Source of the DNA: Gnetum montanum
Taxonomy: Eukaryota; Streptophyta; Gnetopsida; Gnetales; Gnetaceae
Direction: 5' to 3'
Length of the DNA: 64,000 nt
Assembly (NCBI GenBank): GCA_015680685.1
Contig: MNCI01005801.1
Coordinates: 6,276 to 70,275, forward strand
In this document: positions 11,678 to 24,057 of the stretch, in pieces
How positions within the stretch are numbered: the stretch's first letter is position 1
How the letters are laid out: the number at the start of each line of letters is the position of its first letter
Made by a program: the position numbers and the translations under genes
Notes under the pieces: model-generated
Database searches by the model: none
What the model saw: the letters and a program-made list of their open reading frames with translations, nothing else
What the model was told of the DNA's origin: nothing

Positions 11678-12703
11678 TCATACCTCTTGTATGGTGCAAA
11701 TAATGTCATCATACATCTTTATCTTGATAGTACCACTACTAGCAATTTTGAAACCATGATCATTTCCCATGTACACAAATCCTTCTGAGATTGGTTTGTT
11801 GTGATAAAGCCATTCTCTTCGAGAGGTCATGTGCCATGTTGCTCCTGAATCCAAGATCCAAGCATTAGTGAGCTTTTGTCTACCTTCAACAATAGTTGCC
11901 TCACTGTATAGAACATCATCATCATATGAGGTACTTGCAAAATTCTCTTGAGGATTCTTTTCATTACTCTTCTTGTTCCAACACTCCTTCAAGTGTCCTC
12001 TCTTGCCACAATTGTAGCAAGTAATGTTTTTCTTTTTACTTCTTGACTTAGATCTACCATGGATTTGGTTCCAATTGGAATCACGTTCCATGGATCTCCC
12101 TCTCATCATTGTTAAGGCCTCTACCTTGTTTCCCAACCTATCTTCTTTGTTCTTGCATCGACTTTCTTCTTCAATAATCGCAATTGCAACCTAGTCGAAG
12201 ACAAGATCATCCATGAGGACATTGTTGGTCAAGTTGATGATGAGTTGAACATATGAATCAGGTAGACTTTGAAGTAGAATTTCTGCATGTTCACCTGCAT
12301 CTACTCTATAGCCCAATGATGTGAGTTGAGCAAATAAAGTGTTTAGGGTGTTGATATGGTTAGTTACTGATGAGGTTTTTGCCATACAAAGAGTGGCAAG
12401 TCTTCTCTTCAAGAAGATTTTGTTGTAGAGTGATTTAGCCTCATACAACTTCATTAGAGTGTCCCATATTTTCTTTGCTGTCTTCTTTTCTGCAATACTT
12501 AAAAAAACCACATCTGCTAGTGCCAAGTGTAAATTGGCAATAGCATTACCATCCATTTCATTCCACTTGCTGTCATCCATGACCTCTCACAACCTTTCTC
12601 CAATAGCTGCTCAACAATTATCTTTACGCAAAATTGCCTATATCTTCATTTTCCACAATGTGAAGTTGTTTCCATTGAACTTCTCTATTTCATATTTGCC
12701 AAC
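11678..12703 (-). pseudogene. Copia gag (with zinc knuckle) and protease
   Basis: Minus-strand frame starting at 12703 (MVGKYEIEKFNG...), with stops near 12630, 12588 and 12192. It shows the copia gag (UBN2-type) region, ending in the CCHC knuckle CYNCGKRGHLKECW at about 12030-11990 that packages RNA. The retropepsin active site WILDSGATWHMT lies near 11860-11825. It runs in frame into the integrase section, so the original element had a single polyprotein. Confidence 0.9.
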
Positions 12704-12757
12704 CATTTTGTAAAATTTGTATGCACGATCTACAACACTTCCATGGACTATGAATGT

Positions 12758-12770
12758 GGCTTTGATACCA
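12758..12770 (-). promoter_or_regulatory. Primer-binding site, tRNA-iMet type
   Basis: Minus-strand TGGTATCAAAGCC starts one base after the 5' LTR and is nearly complementary to the 3' end of plant initiator tRNA-Met. Confidence 0.88.
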
Positions 12771-12771
12771 C

Positions 12772-13147
12772 TGTTAGCAAATCTAGCAACAAAATATGAA
12801 ATGAGATGAAAATAAAGAGCAATGGAACCACAGGCAAATGTAGAAGGATCTTATTATCAGAAATGGGAATAACAAGCTTCTCTCTTCATCACAAAGAGAG
12901 AACAAGAAGAAACCTCTCTCTCATGCAATAGGAGAAAAATGTAAGAGTGGGATGGAAAGGGGATGTATGTGATAGATCTTAATTGAGTTGAGGGAGGTCC
13001 GTTTTATATTGGTGAAGGGACCCTTAAATAACTAATGATAACTACCCACTATTTTAATAACCATAGCCAAATTTTAGCATGATAACCATAGCCGAATTTT
13101 AGCATGATAACCATGGCCTAAATTTATCATGATAACTATGGCCAACA
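12772..13147 (-). repeat. 5' LTR of copia element E
   Basis: Minus-strand LTR of 376 bp starting TGTTGGCCATAG and ending CTAACA. It carries the element promoter; the minus-strand ACCAATATAAAA at about 13000-13010 is a plausible TATA region. A 25-bp unit beginning GATAACCATAGCC is duplicated relative to the 3' LTR. Confidence 0.93.
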
Positions 13148-13152
13148 GTTTC

Positions 13153-13939
13153 CATATACTTTAAAGGGCCTAAGGATTACCATTTGAAGGCATGGTAAAG
13201 TGATTGTTTTTTAGGTCAAAAATATAGATTCTAGCCTAACTCTTAACTATGTAATGAGGAATCTAGCTTAATAAGATGATCATTGAAGCTTACAATTATA
13301 ATTCCTCAAGAAGAATTCAGTTCACTACTGTGATATCAACTCAAGCATGTTGATCAAAGTTTGAGATTATTGAATTCACTATTGTGATATCAACTAGCAC
13401 TATATTTCCTTTATGTTGATTAATTCTATAGATCAAGAGTGAATTGACCTACAATCTACTTTTATTTCTTGCTTGGATAACAAGTTTAGATTTTTTAGGT
13501 AACAAAATTCTGAACGTTTCATGTGAACATGAATGAATGTTCCTTGCATTGACATTTTAACTTAATTTATAGCTTGTAGCTCAAAATTTAAGGTTGGCTA
13601 ATCAAAATATAGTTAATTTCCTTATGCTCCTATATCAGGGCATGGATCAATTTCAATTTCACTCTACCAAAATGTACTTTGGGCATAAGAAAGATTGGGG
13701 GTCAATCTCTTCAATAAGCATACTAAAATCATGTCTTTGGAACAATGACTTGCTTGAAGAGCCTGAAACTCATTAGAATTCCAAGTATTACTGAACAGAC
13801 CAAACTACTTGTGATGACCAATATGACCTTGAACCATCTCAAGTAGCACAATAGAATATGAAAAGCTATCAAGAGCCTCAAATAGCACACATTTGTACAA
13901 GCTAACATTTCAGCATTAGACAGCTCTTGATAAGTAAAA
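13153..13939. other. No gene recognised
   Basis: Spacer between element E and the PPR pseudogene. CACTACTGTGATATCAACT recurs in close form about 55 bp later (13323 and 13378), a small diverged duplication. A 60-codon open frame at 13594-13776 has no recognisable motif. Confidence 0.5.
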
Positions 13940-16236
13940 TTATAATCTACATTCCGAAATTAACCCATCATGTGGTTTGTTATTCATCTCAATCATACTA
14001 CGCGTTGGTCTTGTTTGTAGGAGTTTCCTTCTCATCACATATCTCATATTTTCAACATCACTCCAACTTTCAAATGCTGCACTAGAATTTGAAACTGAAA
14101 CATTGGATCCTGAGGTTCTTGACACAAGCTGTGAAATTTGTGATACCACATATTGTCCCATTTCAGTATTACCGTTGATTTTGTATGCTCCTAACAAGGC
14201 ACCCCACATAGAAACGTCAAGGGTTCCAGGCATTTTCCTAACAAGATTTAGAGCCTGTTCAATGAGTCCTGCACATCCCAGAAGATCAATCAATGCAAGT
14301 GTAATGTTTGAAATTAGGCTGGATACCATATTTTTTAGTCATAAAATTAAAGTAGAACCATCCCTCATCAATTAGCCCTCCATGACTACAGGCAGTCAAG
14401 ACAAACAAATGTGGCATGATTTGGCCATACTTTAGCTGATTCCTGCATTAAGCTAAAAAGCTCAAAGGGCTTCTTTCCCATATCCATGAATTCCATAGTC
14501 CCCAATCATAGCACTCCAAGAAACAGCATCTTTATCAATCATATTGTCACAGATCTTACGAGCAGTGCCTAAATCACCATCACCACATTTACCATAAGTA
14601 TCTACTAGTGCTGTACCAACTGAAAGATCTAAATCATAGCCATATTTAACAAAAAGACCATGAATCCCTCCGACCATTTTTCAGGGCATGCAAACTGCCA
14701 CAGGACAGCACTAAGGTTAACATTATCAGGCTTATGATCACATTTTTGCAGATGTTGAAATAGGACTAATGCTTCATTATAGAGTTCAACGTGAACTAAA
14801 CCTGCAATCAATGCATTCCAAGAACTAAGATTTTTTTGGGGCATCTTGTAAAATATTTGCTGAGACATCTCAATCCATCCCAGCCTTGAACACATTGATA
14901 TAAGAGCATTCATCACAGGAAGGTCTAATCCAAACCAATTTGTTGAAATCCAGCAATGGATTTGTTGCCCCTGTTGAAGAGACTCCAGATGCACACATGC
15001 TGAGATTGCACTAACCAAAGTAACTGAATCTGGGAAAAATTTCGTTAACTCCATTGAAGAGAAAAGTTGCAATGCCTCGTGATATTTCTCATTCTGCATA
15101 TATCCAACAATCACCGCAGTCCAAGACACAACATCCTTGTGGATTATTCTATCAAAAACTCGTTCAGAGTCCTCTACATCACCACATCTTGCATATACGG
15201 CCACAAAAGAATTCAAAATTGCCACACTTGATACAAATACTCTTCTGAAAACGTAACTATGCAGTCTTTGAGCTTGGGTGATGTTTCCTACACTGGGAAG
15301 GACACTTAACAAAGTAACTAGGTCAGGATTCACCCGTACATTAATCATTGCATCAATCATTCCCAAAGCTCCAGAAAAGAGCTCTTTCTGGCTATACCCA
15401 GAGATCATAGAATTCCACAATGCAATTCCCTTGTCTGACATTTTTGCAAACACCTTCCTAGCAAAAACCATGTACCCACATCTGGCATACATAGAAACAA
15501 CAGAACTTGCTACTGAATTATCCTTCTCAATGCCACTTCTGATCAAGTACTTATGAACCTCCTGGCCCTAGCTCAGATAACCTAAAACCCTACAAACTGG
15601 AAGGACAGTAACAATGGTTGCAGGATTACGCAAAAAACCTGATTTCTGCATTTGCCTGAAAACTTGCAGAGCTGCATCAGATCTTCCATTCCTGAGATGA
15701 CTGTTAATCATGGCATTCCAAGCAGCAGTGTCCACAATAGTCATTCCATCGAACAGCTGGCATGCTTCAGCTAATCTCCCACATTTAGAGTACATGTCAA
15801 TCAATCCAACAGCCACTGCAACATCATCGAGAAATCTAAATCTAATAGCATGGTTATGAACTTCCCTACCTTGTCTTATCAAATTCTGCTTAGCGCATAC
15901 CTTCAGAGCAAATGGAAAGCTGAGTCTATCAGGGAAAACATTATCCTAATAACCCAGTTGCTGGTAAAACATCAGAGTTTCATGCCAAAAATCTGCCCTA
16001 GAATGCCCTCTAATGATTGCATTGTAAACACGAATGTTCTTCCGATCTATTTCCTCAAACAGTCTTCGGGAATCGTTCAAGAATCCAAAAGAAGAGTACA
16101 TGTTAACAAGCTTGGTTGCAAGAACAATTTCATTCAGCATTCCTTTCGTTATAATTTGTGCATGGATTTTCTTCAGGGTCTTGCTGTTCCCGCAGGATGC
16201 TAGAATTGAAAACAAATTTTCTAGCGCTTGCATCAT
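13940..16236 (-). pseudogene. PLS-class pentatricopeptide repeat (PPR) protein with E domain, disabled
   Basis: Starting at the ATG at 16236, most of the gene lies in one minus-strand frame down to about 14690, interrupted by TAG at 15946-15948 and TAG at 15568-15570. The frame then shifts near 14680, again near 14460, and once more near 14310. The product is a chain of P, L and S PPR units, recognisable by repeated VGLIDMYSKCGRLAEA, AAWNAMINSHLRNGRSDAAL, LVDTYGKCG and VSWSAMIGDYGIHG-type motifs. The C-terminal E-type region follows (IDLLGCAGLIEQALNLVRKM, MWGALLGAYKINGNTEMGQ). Such proteins bind organellar RNA and usually guide C-to-U editing. The gene is intronless, as is usual. No DYW domain is seen. 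The number and kind of lesions mark it as a pseudogene. Confidence 0.93.
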
Positions 16237-16654
16237 GCCAAAGGTCGTTGGAGATTCTGTTTGTGGAATGGAAGCGATTTCAATTCAAAATTTCTATTAC
16301 CTTGAAGGACGTGAATAGATTCACGTTGAAATGTCTAACCCAAGGATCACATCGTAATGTCGCTCTGGATAAATATGCTGGAATTCCTATTGACAAGAAA
16401 ATCTGAATGACTTCAGTTGACAAGAAAATCTGATTAACTGCTATTGACAAATACATAAAGGACACGTAGAAATTTTCTCGTGGTATTTCGTAGAGCAAAT
16501 GTTTTAAGAGTTTTTTCCCCTCTCCGACAAAGTATTATATTGTGCTATGTGTGTGTATGGTATTATATTGTGCTATGTGTATATATATGGAACAAAATAA
16601 AATGCAATGAAGCTTTATTACATCCAAAGACCTGTAAAATCTATTGGATAGATA
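16237..16654. other. Upstream region of the PPR pseudogene
   Basis: Short repeats occur: TATTGACAAGAAAATCTGA-like units at 16388-16450, and a 29-bp tandem duplication of TATTATATTGTGCTATGTGT at 16531-16589. No clear TATA box is assigned. Confidence 0.45.
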
Positions 16655-17262
16655 TTATTTTTTTATAAAAAATAAAGATGGACTCTACAAATTGACCAAG
16701 TGCCAATGGGGGCATAAAAAACAAATCATATAGGTTCTTTGTTTAACATTATAACATTGTCTCAAATGGTTAGTCTTATCATAAGAAAGAAACACATGCA
16801 ACTCATCTTCAAGGGCTCTTGATATGCACAACTTACAAATGTACTCTTCTTGGGGAAGTTGAATCCATCTTCCGCTTTCAATTCTAAGATGATGAGAACT
16901 TAAGCAAAGCTTGCTAATAGCATTCTGATACTTGATAGGAATAGCAACTAAAAGAGTGAGCTTGTATATCTACTTTATTAGATCTAATGTGATGTAAATA
17001 AAATTACCTCTTGCTTTCCACATTAGTCCACATTTGTATTAAAACCTTTTACCTAACTAATTGGCAAATATGATTACAATCTTGTTGCATGTTCTCCTAA
17101 GAGATGTTCCATTTTCTCAACCATTACATCCCCTGGAAATAAAAACCACGGTCTCACAAATCTTTATGAACTACTTTAGAGAATTTGTCTTGCCTTGGGA
17201 TATGTAAGCTACAAGTATATGTAATAAACTGGTACAAGGCTTCTACTTCTAAAGGAATAAAT
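16655..17262 (-). pseudogene. LINE ORF2 C-terminal fragment, degenerate
   Basis: Homologous to 5680-6300. On the minus strand around 16900-16760 it reads ESGRWIQLPQEEYICKLC, then ALEDELHVFLSYDK. This matches the C-terminal cysteine motif of non-LTR retrotransposons (ETGRW...ERICHLC...VEDE.HFL). Stops elsewhere show decay. The same LINE family has therefore inserted, or been copied, at least twice in this window. Confidence 0.6.
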
Positions 17263-17278
17263 CACACACACACACACA
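17263..17278. repeat. (CA)n microsatellite
   Basis: Eight CA units at the end of the LINE fragment. Confidence 0.95.
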
Positions 17279-17284
17279 AAACAT

Positions 17285-17347
17285 GGCTAAACAATGAGGT
17301 ATGACTCTTGATTTGAAAGCTCCAAGTCATGGGTTTGATTTTAATGG
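17285..17347 (+). repeat. tRNA-like / SINE-head-like sequence
   Basis: Contains an A-box-like stretch followed by ACTCTTGATTTGAAAG and a B-box-like GGGTTTGATTTTA. The minus strand at 19321-19385 has a related sequence. This resembles the tRNA-derived head of plant SINEs, but I cannot define a complete element. Confidence 0.3.
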
Positions 17348-17435
17348 GCAATGTTGAGTTATAACTCCCCTCTTTATAACATGCCTAAGGTAGTATTTAG
17401 GGTGCTAGTAATGAGGTTTAAACTTGTACTTTGAG

Positions 17436-17605
17436 AATTGGAAATGTTTTAAGAGTTACCCAACCAAACATTACTAAAATGTTTTGAGAGTACCACATTT
17501 GGTTACCCAACTAAACACAACTAAGGTTTGAATCCATACTTTTAGAATTTAAAATGTTTTAAGAGTTACCCAACCAAATGATACTAAAATATTTTCAAAG
17601 TTACC
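17436..17605. repeat. Diverged direct repeat, about 110-bp period
   Basis: AAATGTTTTAAGAGTTACCC occurs at about 17445 and 17553, each followed by AACCAAA..TACTAAAAT and a terminal TACCAC. Possible remnant of a small non-autonomous element. Confidence 0.7.
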
Positions 17606-19068
17606 ACAACTAGATGTGATCAAGTTGGTTTAAAAGCCATCATTGGTGGATTCACCTTTGTTTCTAAGGAGAAAACTCAAAAGTGTGTTAAATTAATGTA
17701 AAAGTAACATTAAGAAGGAATAAAATGTCTTATGAAAAATAAGCAAGGCATAAATTTTATAGAAAATAAAACAAGAAAAAAATCACTAATGTGGAAAGAC
17801 CAAGCAAAAATCCCATCAAAGAATGTGTTATGCTATCTACATGAACATGTGACAAGGAGTTAATCCTAAGGCAACAAGTCGCAAGCATGGGGTCAAATGG
17901 AACCCAACCCATTGTCATTGTTGTTATCAAATGTAGGGGAATGATAGTCCAACTAAAGGCTACTAGGTTGAGCATATCTCCCTTGCATATATCCACGGGT
18001 TGTAGCACCTTCTACCAATTATAAGCTTGGGTGTCATTGAGATGGAGGACTAGGTTAGTTAGGCAAGAAGCCAATAGCATGTGGTGGGTAATAGGAAGGA
18101 AAGGGGCCTATGACTCTATCAAACATCCAAAAATGTTTGTGATGGGTACTAACACAATGATGTTTGGAGGTGTGGCCTTTTGCATGATCGAGAATGTGGA
18201 TTGGGTCATGTCAATCAATTGCAAGAGCTACTAGTCCCACTTGGAGCTTGGCAAGCACGATGGATAGAGGGGATCAAGAGCCCACTCCATGAATACTAGA
18301 AGTAATGAGGGTTTGTTAGGAGTATGATTTTGGCATCAAGATGTAAGTAGAATAAGTATGATTTTGGCATGTTAAGATGATTGAGAATGTGGATGCAAGT
18401 GGCAAAGCACCATGTCATGTTAAAAGATCCAGTGTTAGATTGGTTGTAATTATGTGAGCAGTGGCTAAAAGAAGTGTAAGAAAAGCCTATGAAAGAGTGA
18501 GTCATTGAGGGATAGGGAAGTCAAGGATGAGCAAGCCGTTAAAGAAGAAGTAGGCCAATGGAGAAAAAATGGTGGTGAAAAGGGATGAGAGATCAATTTT
18601 ATAGGGAAGATCATATCATTGTTGTTACTAAGAAGTGACAAGAGTAGAGGATGGTGTCTTGCTAGAAGTGGTGTCCATCATTACCTCCACAAGGCAAGCA
18701 CCCAATGACCTAACAACACACTATTTGAACGAGATCATGAAGGATTTTCTCTTATCAAGTTGTTGATGTTTTTCATTGATAGGCCTAGATTTAGTTGATA
18801 CACAAGGTAGCTAGTTGATGTGACAAAATGTAACTTGTGGTTCTTTGAGGAAATCTTGGACTTCAAAACCCACTATTTGCACACATGGGCTTTGAGGAGG
18901 CCCTTCTGTTTGCAAAATAGGTATGGTATCTACATGAGCATATGTGATAGCTTTGTTGATAACATTATTGATGAAGGCCAACATGTTGAACATAAGACTA
19001 TTGTGTAGGCTCCACAATGACTATGAGTGAGCTAATTGAAGGACATGATAACATATTGCAACTGTTTA
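17606..19068. other. No gene recognised
   Basis: Mixed-composition sequence with a few ORFs of 60-85 codons but no recognisable domain. It is less AT-rich than its neighbours and may be a very old retroelement interior; this is only an impression. Confidence 0.4.
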
Positions 19069-19250
19069 TCAAACACGGTAACTTGAATGTATATTTTAAT
19101 AGTTTCTTTACATTAGCATGTTTCTAAGCATATTTCTGGGAATGTAGGAACCCAAAAATATCAAACACGGTAATTTGAATGTATATTTTAATAGTTTCTT
19201 TACATTAGCATGTTTCTCAGCATATTTCTGGGAATGTAGGGACTTAAAAA
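19069..19250. repeat. 92-bp tandem duplication
   Basis: The unit beginning CAAACACGGTAA at 19069 recurs at 19161 with only a few changes and ends with TCTGGGAATGTAGG in both copies. Confidence 0.92.
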
Positions 19251-19320
19251 TAACTGTAATATAGACAAACCCTATGATAAATAGTCCAATAAGAACTTTA
19301 TAACTCAAAATTATCCACTA

Positions 19321-19385
19321 GAATCAAACCCATGACTTGGACCTTTCAAACCAAGAGAGTTACCACTAGGTTAACACTACATTAT
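19321..19385 (-). repeat. tRNA-like / SINE-head-like sequence
   Basis: On the minus strand CCTAGTGGTAACTCTC, then TTGGTTTGAAAGGTCC and GGGTTTGATTC imitate tRNA A and B boxes. It is related to 17285-17347. The structure is too weak to call a tRNA. Confidence 0.3.
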
Positions 19386-19684
19386 TTTTCTTAGCATATT
19401 TTTAAAATTAAACATGCTTATTATAAATTATAAATTTCATGCTCTAATTAAATAAGATTTATTATCATTAATATTTAATTATTCTAAATAAGCTATTTTG
19501 GGGGCATTGATGCCTACTAATGAAAACATTTAGAGTACAACTCTAGAAAAACACTAAAATGAGATGACATGTAACATAAAAGTAATGACCCAATAGTTTT
19601 GGAAATTCCTTTTTTGACTATAGTTTCACCTAAGACATATAACCAACATGATACTAATGTGAAATCAATAGTCACTCTGTCAAC

Positions 19685-21650
19685 CTTTTATTGCATGTTG
19701 ATGATGTAGCTTTCATCTCTAATTCTAAGGAAGGTCTGCAAAAAATGCTTACTCTTTTAGATGATTTCCACTCACAATAAAAAATGATAGTTAATGCGCA
19801 AAAAACCATAATTATGGTGTATGGAACTAGTAAATATAATGCTAACTTATAGATACTTTAGTTTGGATTTTTTCTCATAATTACAAGTAAGAGATGTGCA
19901 TCTAATAGAGGATTGCATGTAAATTGAAAGCCTTATTTGATTTAAAAAGAAAATATCATAAGAACGTTATCTTAGCCTAGGAAATTAGAAAAAAAAAATT
20001 TGGTTCTATTATGCAACCAACTCTTCTGTATAAGTGTGCAATGTGGGAACTTGAACTTGCTCACAAATGTTAGAAGGAAATAGAATAAGTTTAGGAACAT
20101 TTCTTATGAAAGAATTTTGAGTTAAAAGGTATGTACAATATGATTTGCTACTTTTTGAAGAAAATATGATGACCTTAGAGATAGAAGCTTTTTGTTAATT
20201 TGTTGCATATGTTCATAGTCTCTATTGTAGCAGAATAACTAAATTTTCTAAGGAAGTCTTAGTTACTTCATGAAAAAAAGTGTAGTTCCATGAGGGAATG
20301 ATTTAGTTCAAAAAATGAAACATTAAAATAAAGATTTTACATTATGATATAAAGCAGCTCCATAAGAGCATCAGAAACAAGGAACTTTTGCACTTTTAGG
20401 ATAACCCAACAAAAAAGAAACAATTCTATGTGGTAGCATTACAGAAACTATCAACAATAAAGTAATTTATTTATCTAACCCTATATCTTATCAATTAAAA
20501 TGTTAAATTAGTTGAGCAATATTGGGCTTCCATTATTTTAGAATTAAAACAAGTAGATAGGTCTTGTTTCCAAGAAAATAGAGAACCTATCATTTATGCA
20601 ATTAGAGGGATTAAAATGAGTATCATATATTTCTAGAATGTTTTGTTCTAGAGAAAAGTTGCTAAAAATAGCAAATTATATTTAATAGCTTAATTAACTT
20701 AGAATGCAATAAAGAAGTTTTGAAACATCATTAAGAAGATCACCAAGTATTATTGGTAACATGTGGAATAAATCAACCAAAAATTTAATTGCAATATCTC
20801 CCATATGTCTAATATGCTCAAATGTAGAAAAACTTAGTATTTATCTTCAATGCTATTTGTATTGCATAGTCATCATATTTTTTCTTTACAAGGAATATTG
20901 AGCTATCTACTTGTTTCAACTCTCAAATTGTGAGATCCCATTCATACTTTGCTAACTTTACCTTGCAAAAAATAGGAATAAAAGTAAATAAATAGCTTAA
21001 TTTTAAATTAAGGCATTCTTTGATGCTATGTAAATAAAAATAGTTTTTCCTTCTACATTTTCCCAATTTTTTAAAGTTTTTGTAAAAGTTATATTTGGTT
21101 TCTAAATCTTCTAAATTTTTGAAAATCTTCTTTCATTTTTGCTATTATACTTAAATGTTGATAATGTCTATAATATATAATGTATTATGTATTTATTAAT
21201 GTTATTAAGTATAAAGGTTAATGATATAATTTAGTTAGATATTTATATATATTACAACATTTGATGTCATTAAAGAGAAATTTAAGAAGAGAATCACATA
21301 TTCCTAGAATATCTTATTCTTGTGCAAAGTTGCCACAAATGGCAAATTATAGCTAGTATTTTAATTAATCTTTTTGATATAACACTAGGAAACTTGGTAT
21401 ATTTCATATTCTCTAGGGTAAAAAGAAAAAAAATATTGTTAGAATAGTCTTATGATCATAGAATTGTTAAGATACCTGAGTTTGGATATTTACTAATGCC
21501 ATTTTTAGAACCAATAATATAATTCTTCATAAAGGTGAATGGCTAAAAAGGGCTCATGTAGTCAACCCCATTATGTTGGGACAAGGCTAAGATGATAATG
21601 ATGATCAATAAATATAATGATGATAATAATGATGATAAGATGATAATTGT
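19685..21650 (+). pseudogene. RTE-like LINE, RT to 3' tail, heavily decayed
   Basis: Plus-strand translation starts at the RT catalytic motif (LLLHVDDVAFISNSKEGLQK, normally YADDVVLIS). It continues through MQPTLLYKCAMWELE (normally LLYG.E.WG) and PICLICSNVEKL, and ends with a frame reading GLM then STPLCWDKAK. The 3' end at 21548-21650 (GGGCTCATGTAGTC, CCCCATTATGTTGGGACAAG, then GATGAT repeats) is the hallmark tail of plant RTE-like LINEs. A segment around 20620-20710 is repeated in diverged form at 21280-21375. Stops and frameshifts are everywhere. The RT N-terminus and endonuclease are absent, so it is 5'-truncated. Confidence 0.65.
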
Positions 21651-24057
21651 TTCATTCTACATATTTTTTATAATATACGAAGCCTTGAAAATTTTAGTGA
21701 TTAACAAAAATATGATAAAAACTAATTTTAGCATTAAAGTTATCACAAAGATAATTTTTTTCTCTTTGACTAAAATTATCAATATCCATTCTAAGGAATC
21801 AGGAGGAAAAATCTTATGGTAAAATTTCTCATCCATAGAGAGTAACTTTCCTAGTTGCAAAAAGGTAAGAACAAAAGTGACTTTTGTTGTAAACTTATTA
21901 TATTTGAAGTTGCTAATGATGAAAATTTCAAATCAAAATAGTGAAACCTTCAAATGGTATTCCATGATTTGCATTTTTTAATAAGGAAAAGACAAAATAG
22001 AAAAGTCGATAATGAAAAATTCTAGATAGTTTTAGTTTCCCAAGTCTAAGCAATTCAAAAATGTTAACGATTAAAAAAAAGATATCATACAACACTTTCA
22101 CTTTATATGCTACTAACCCACAAATGTTTAAAAATTGACATTGAAGACATGATATATATTCTTCGTAAAGTTTGTTGAATCCTTATTTTAAGTAATTATT
22201 ATATTACAATTTTATATTTAAAAATGTCAAAAAAAAAAAACCATATGCTCTTACCTTCTTTACCTTCTTCCATTTTGTGGATCTTTTTGCAATTTCCATT
22301 TTGGTAAAGTCTTCATTGATCCAAATTTTATGACCCTTTATGACATGTTTAGTTACACAAATCTTCTAGTGTTGAAACTATACATTCCACTTATTATATC
22401 AAAGAAATTGTTTGATTTTTTGTTGTTTTGTGAGGATGAATTATAGGATTATTTTTGAACCCACCAAATACACCTAGTTTCGTTGATCTTTTTATTTTTT
22501 CCAAATTTTACTTTTAGAGACATACTATGTTGGGATCCATGAATTTTTGGATTCAACATTTGTATATTTAAGGAACCAAACATGTCCTTAAGTAGTTATG
22601 ACATTCACATACTTTTAATCTACTATTTTTATCTCTAACTTTGATAAAGATGTTCTTAGGCCCATATAAACTACTTATTCAATTTTAGGTAGTGTAATAT
22701 GCATTGTTTTGCTTACCACTACTTCCATTTTAACAAGGAGCTCTCATTTTTTAAATTTATCATTACAGAATGGAGTTGAAGGCTTTCTCCTTTGTTATTC
22801 TTATTATGTAAGAACTTCACAAATCATCGTATTCATGTAGTTTATTTCCTCGTTGATCTTTGAAGTTGTCTCTTTATTGGATTTGGTTTGATCATAACTT
22901 TCAAAGGCTAATTTTTTATCATATAATTCTTCTATTCTACAAAATTTTTAATGACTATTTTATTTTAAATTTCCTCTATTACTTCATTCTATGCAAGATG
23001 TAAAATGTTTGTGTTTATGCAAATAGTTATGTGATTCACATTATGATGAAACAACTTTTTTTTAATAATATAATCTTTGTAGATGAAATGTCATTGCCAA
23101 GGGAAGATTGAATTTTAAAATTTTTTAAAAAATTTTCAAAAATTTTGTGGATCTTGCTTTGTTATTTGACTCAAATGTTCTTGATGTTATTTATTTTATT
23201 TTTTGCAAATCAATTTGATGTGTTCCTAGTTAAAGCTTTATTATTACTTAAATTATTGAGGTATTCATTTTGAACAACCTTGCTTGAAATTTTTTCCAAA
23301 TTAAGAAATTGTGATAGATCTATTGAACCAATTTAATTTTAACAAGTTTTCATTTTTGACCTGATATTTAGATAAGGCTAAGATCATGATGAAGAAGGAG
23401 TTTTTTTTGTCAAGATATTTGTATATTTCATTAAACTTATGACTGTAAGAATTAAGATTCATGCATTAACTAGTAAATTATGTGACTTACTATTATTTAA
23501 TGTTATTATGCATGATATAGAATTTTCTAAAGCAAAAAAAATTAAATTTTTCTAAAGTATTTATTAAAGATACAAAAGAGAAAAATGATATTTTCAAAGG
23601 TTACAATGGTTGAAGACTTGAGATATCTTCTTGGACGAGATACAAACTAATCCAAAGTGCATTTGTAAGTTGGTTTGATGATGGGTTTCAACATAGTTAT
23701 GGTCAAATATAGAAGACAATCAAAAATCTTATTTGGAATGCAAGAGGTGTAGTTGAACTTAAAAGTTCAATATATGTGTGATTTATATTCTTGTTGAGAT
23801 GTTACATTTTCACTAATAAGCTTTTTTTTTTTTGAGTTTACATCATCGTAGTATAGAAAGTGGAAGCTAGATGAGAAGACACATGTAGGCTATGTACGTC
23901 ACCAAATTTTGAGAATTTCCTTTATGTTTTTCTTAGTTGACCTGGTTGCTCTCAAATTGACCATTTGAGACAAAAAATATAGGATTGTAACAAAAGTCTA
24001 TATGTTATATTCTGGTTACATCCAAGGTTACATAGGGTATATTTTTAAGTAGATACT
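21651..24057. other. AT-rich region without recognised genes
   Basis: Very AT-rich, with only tiny ORFs. No LTR ends, domains or RNA genes recognised. Confidence 0.45.

Larger units (their letters stand above)
8566..13147 (-). mobile_element. Ty1/copia LTR retrotransposon (element E), complete but inactive
   Basis: A 4,582-bp element bounded by two LTRs and flanked by identical 5-bp duplications GTTTC (8561-8565 and 13148-13152). Order on the minus strand is 5' LTR, tRNA-iMet-type primer-binding site, gag with zinc knuckle, protease, integrase, reverse transcriptase, RNase H, polypurine tract, 3' LTR. Integrase before RT defines Ty1/copia. The two LTRs differ by about 19-20 substitutions by eye over roughly 350 aligned bases plus indels of about 14 and 25 bp, so the insertion is not recent. 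In-frame stops and a frameshift between integrase and RT disable the polyprotein. Confidence 0.95.

Noticed and set aside
17285-19385. Functional tRNA genes at 17285 and 19321 (minus)
   Set aside because: Only box-like words are present; acceptor and anticodon stems do not pair.
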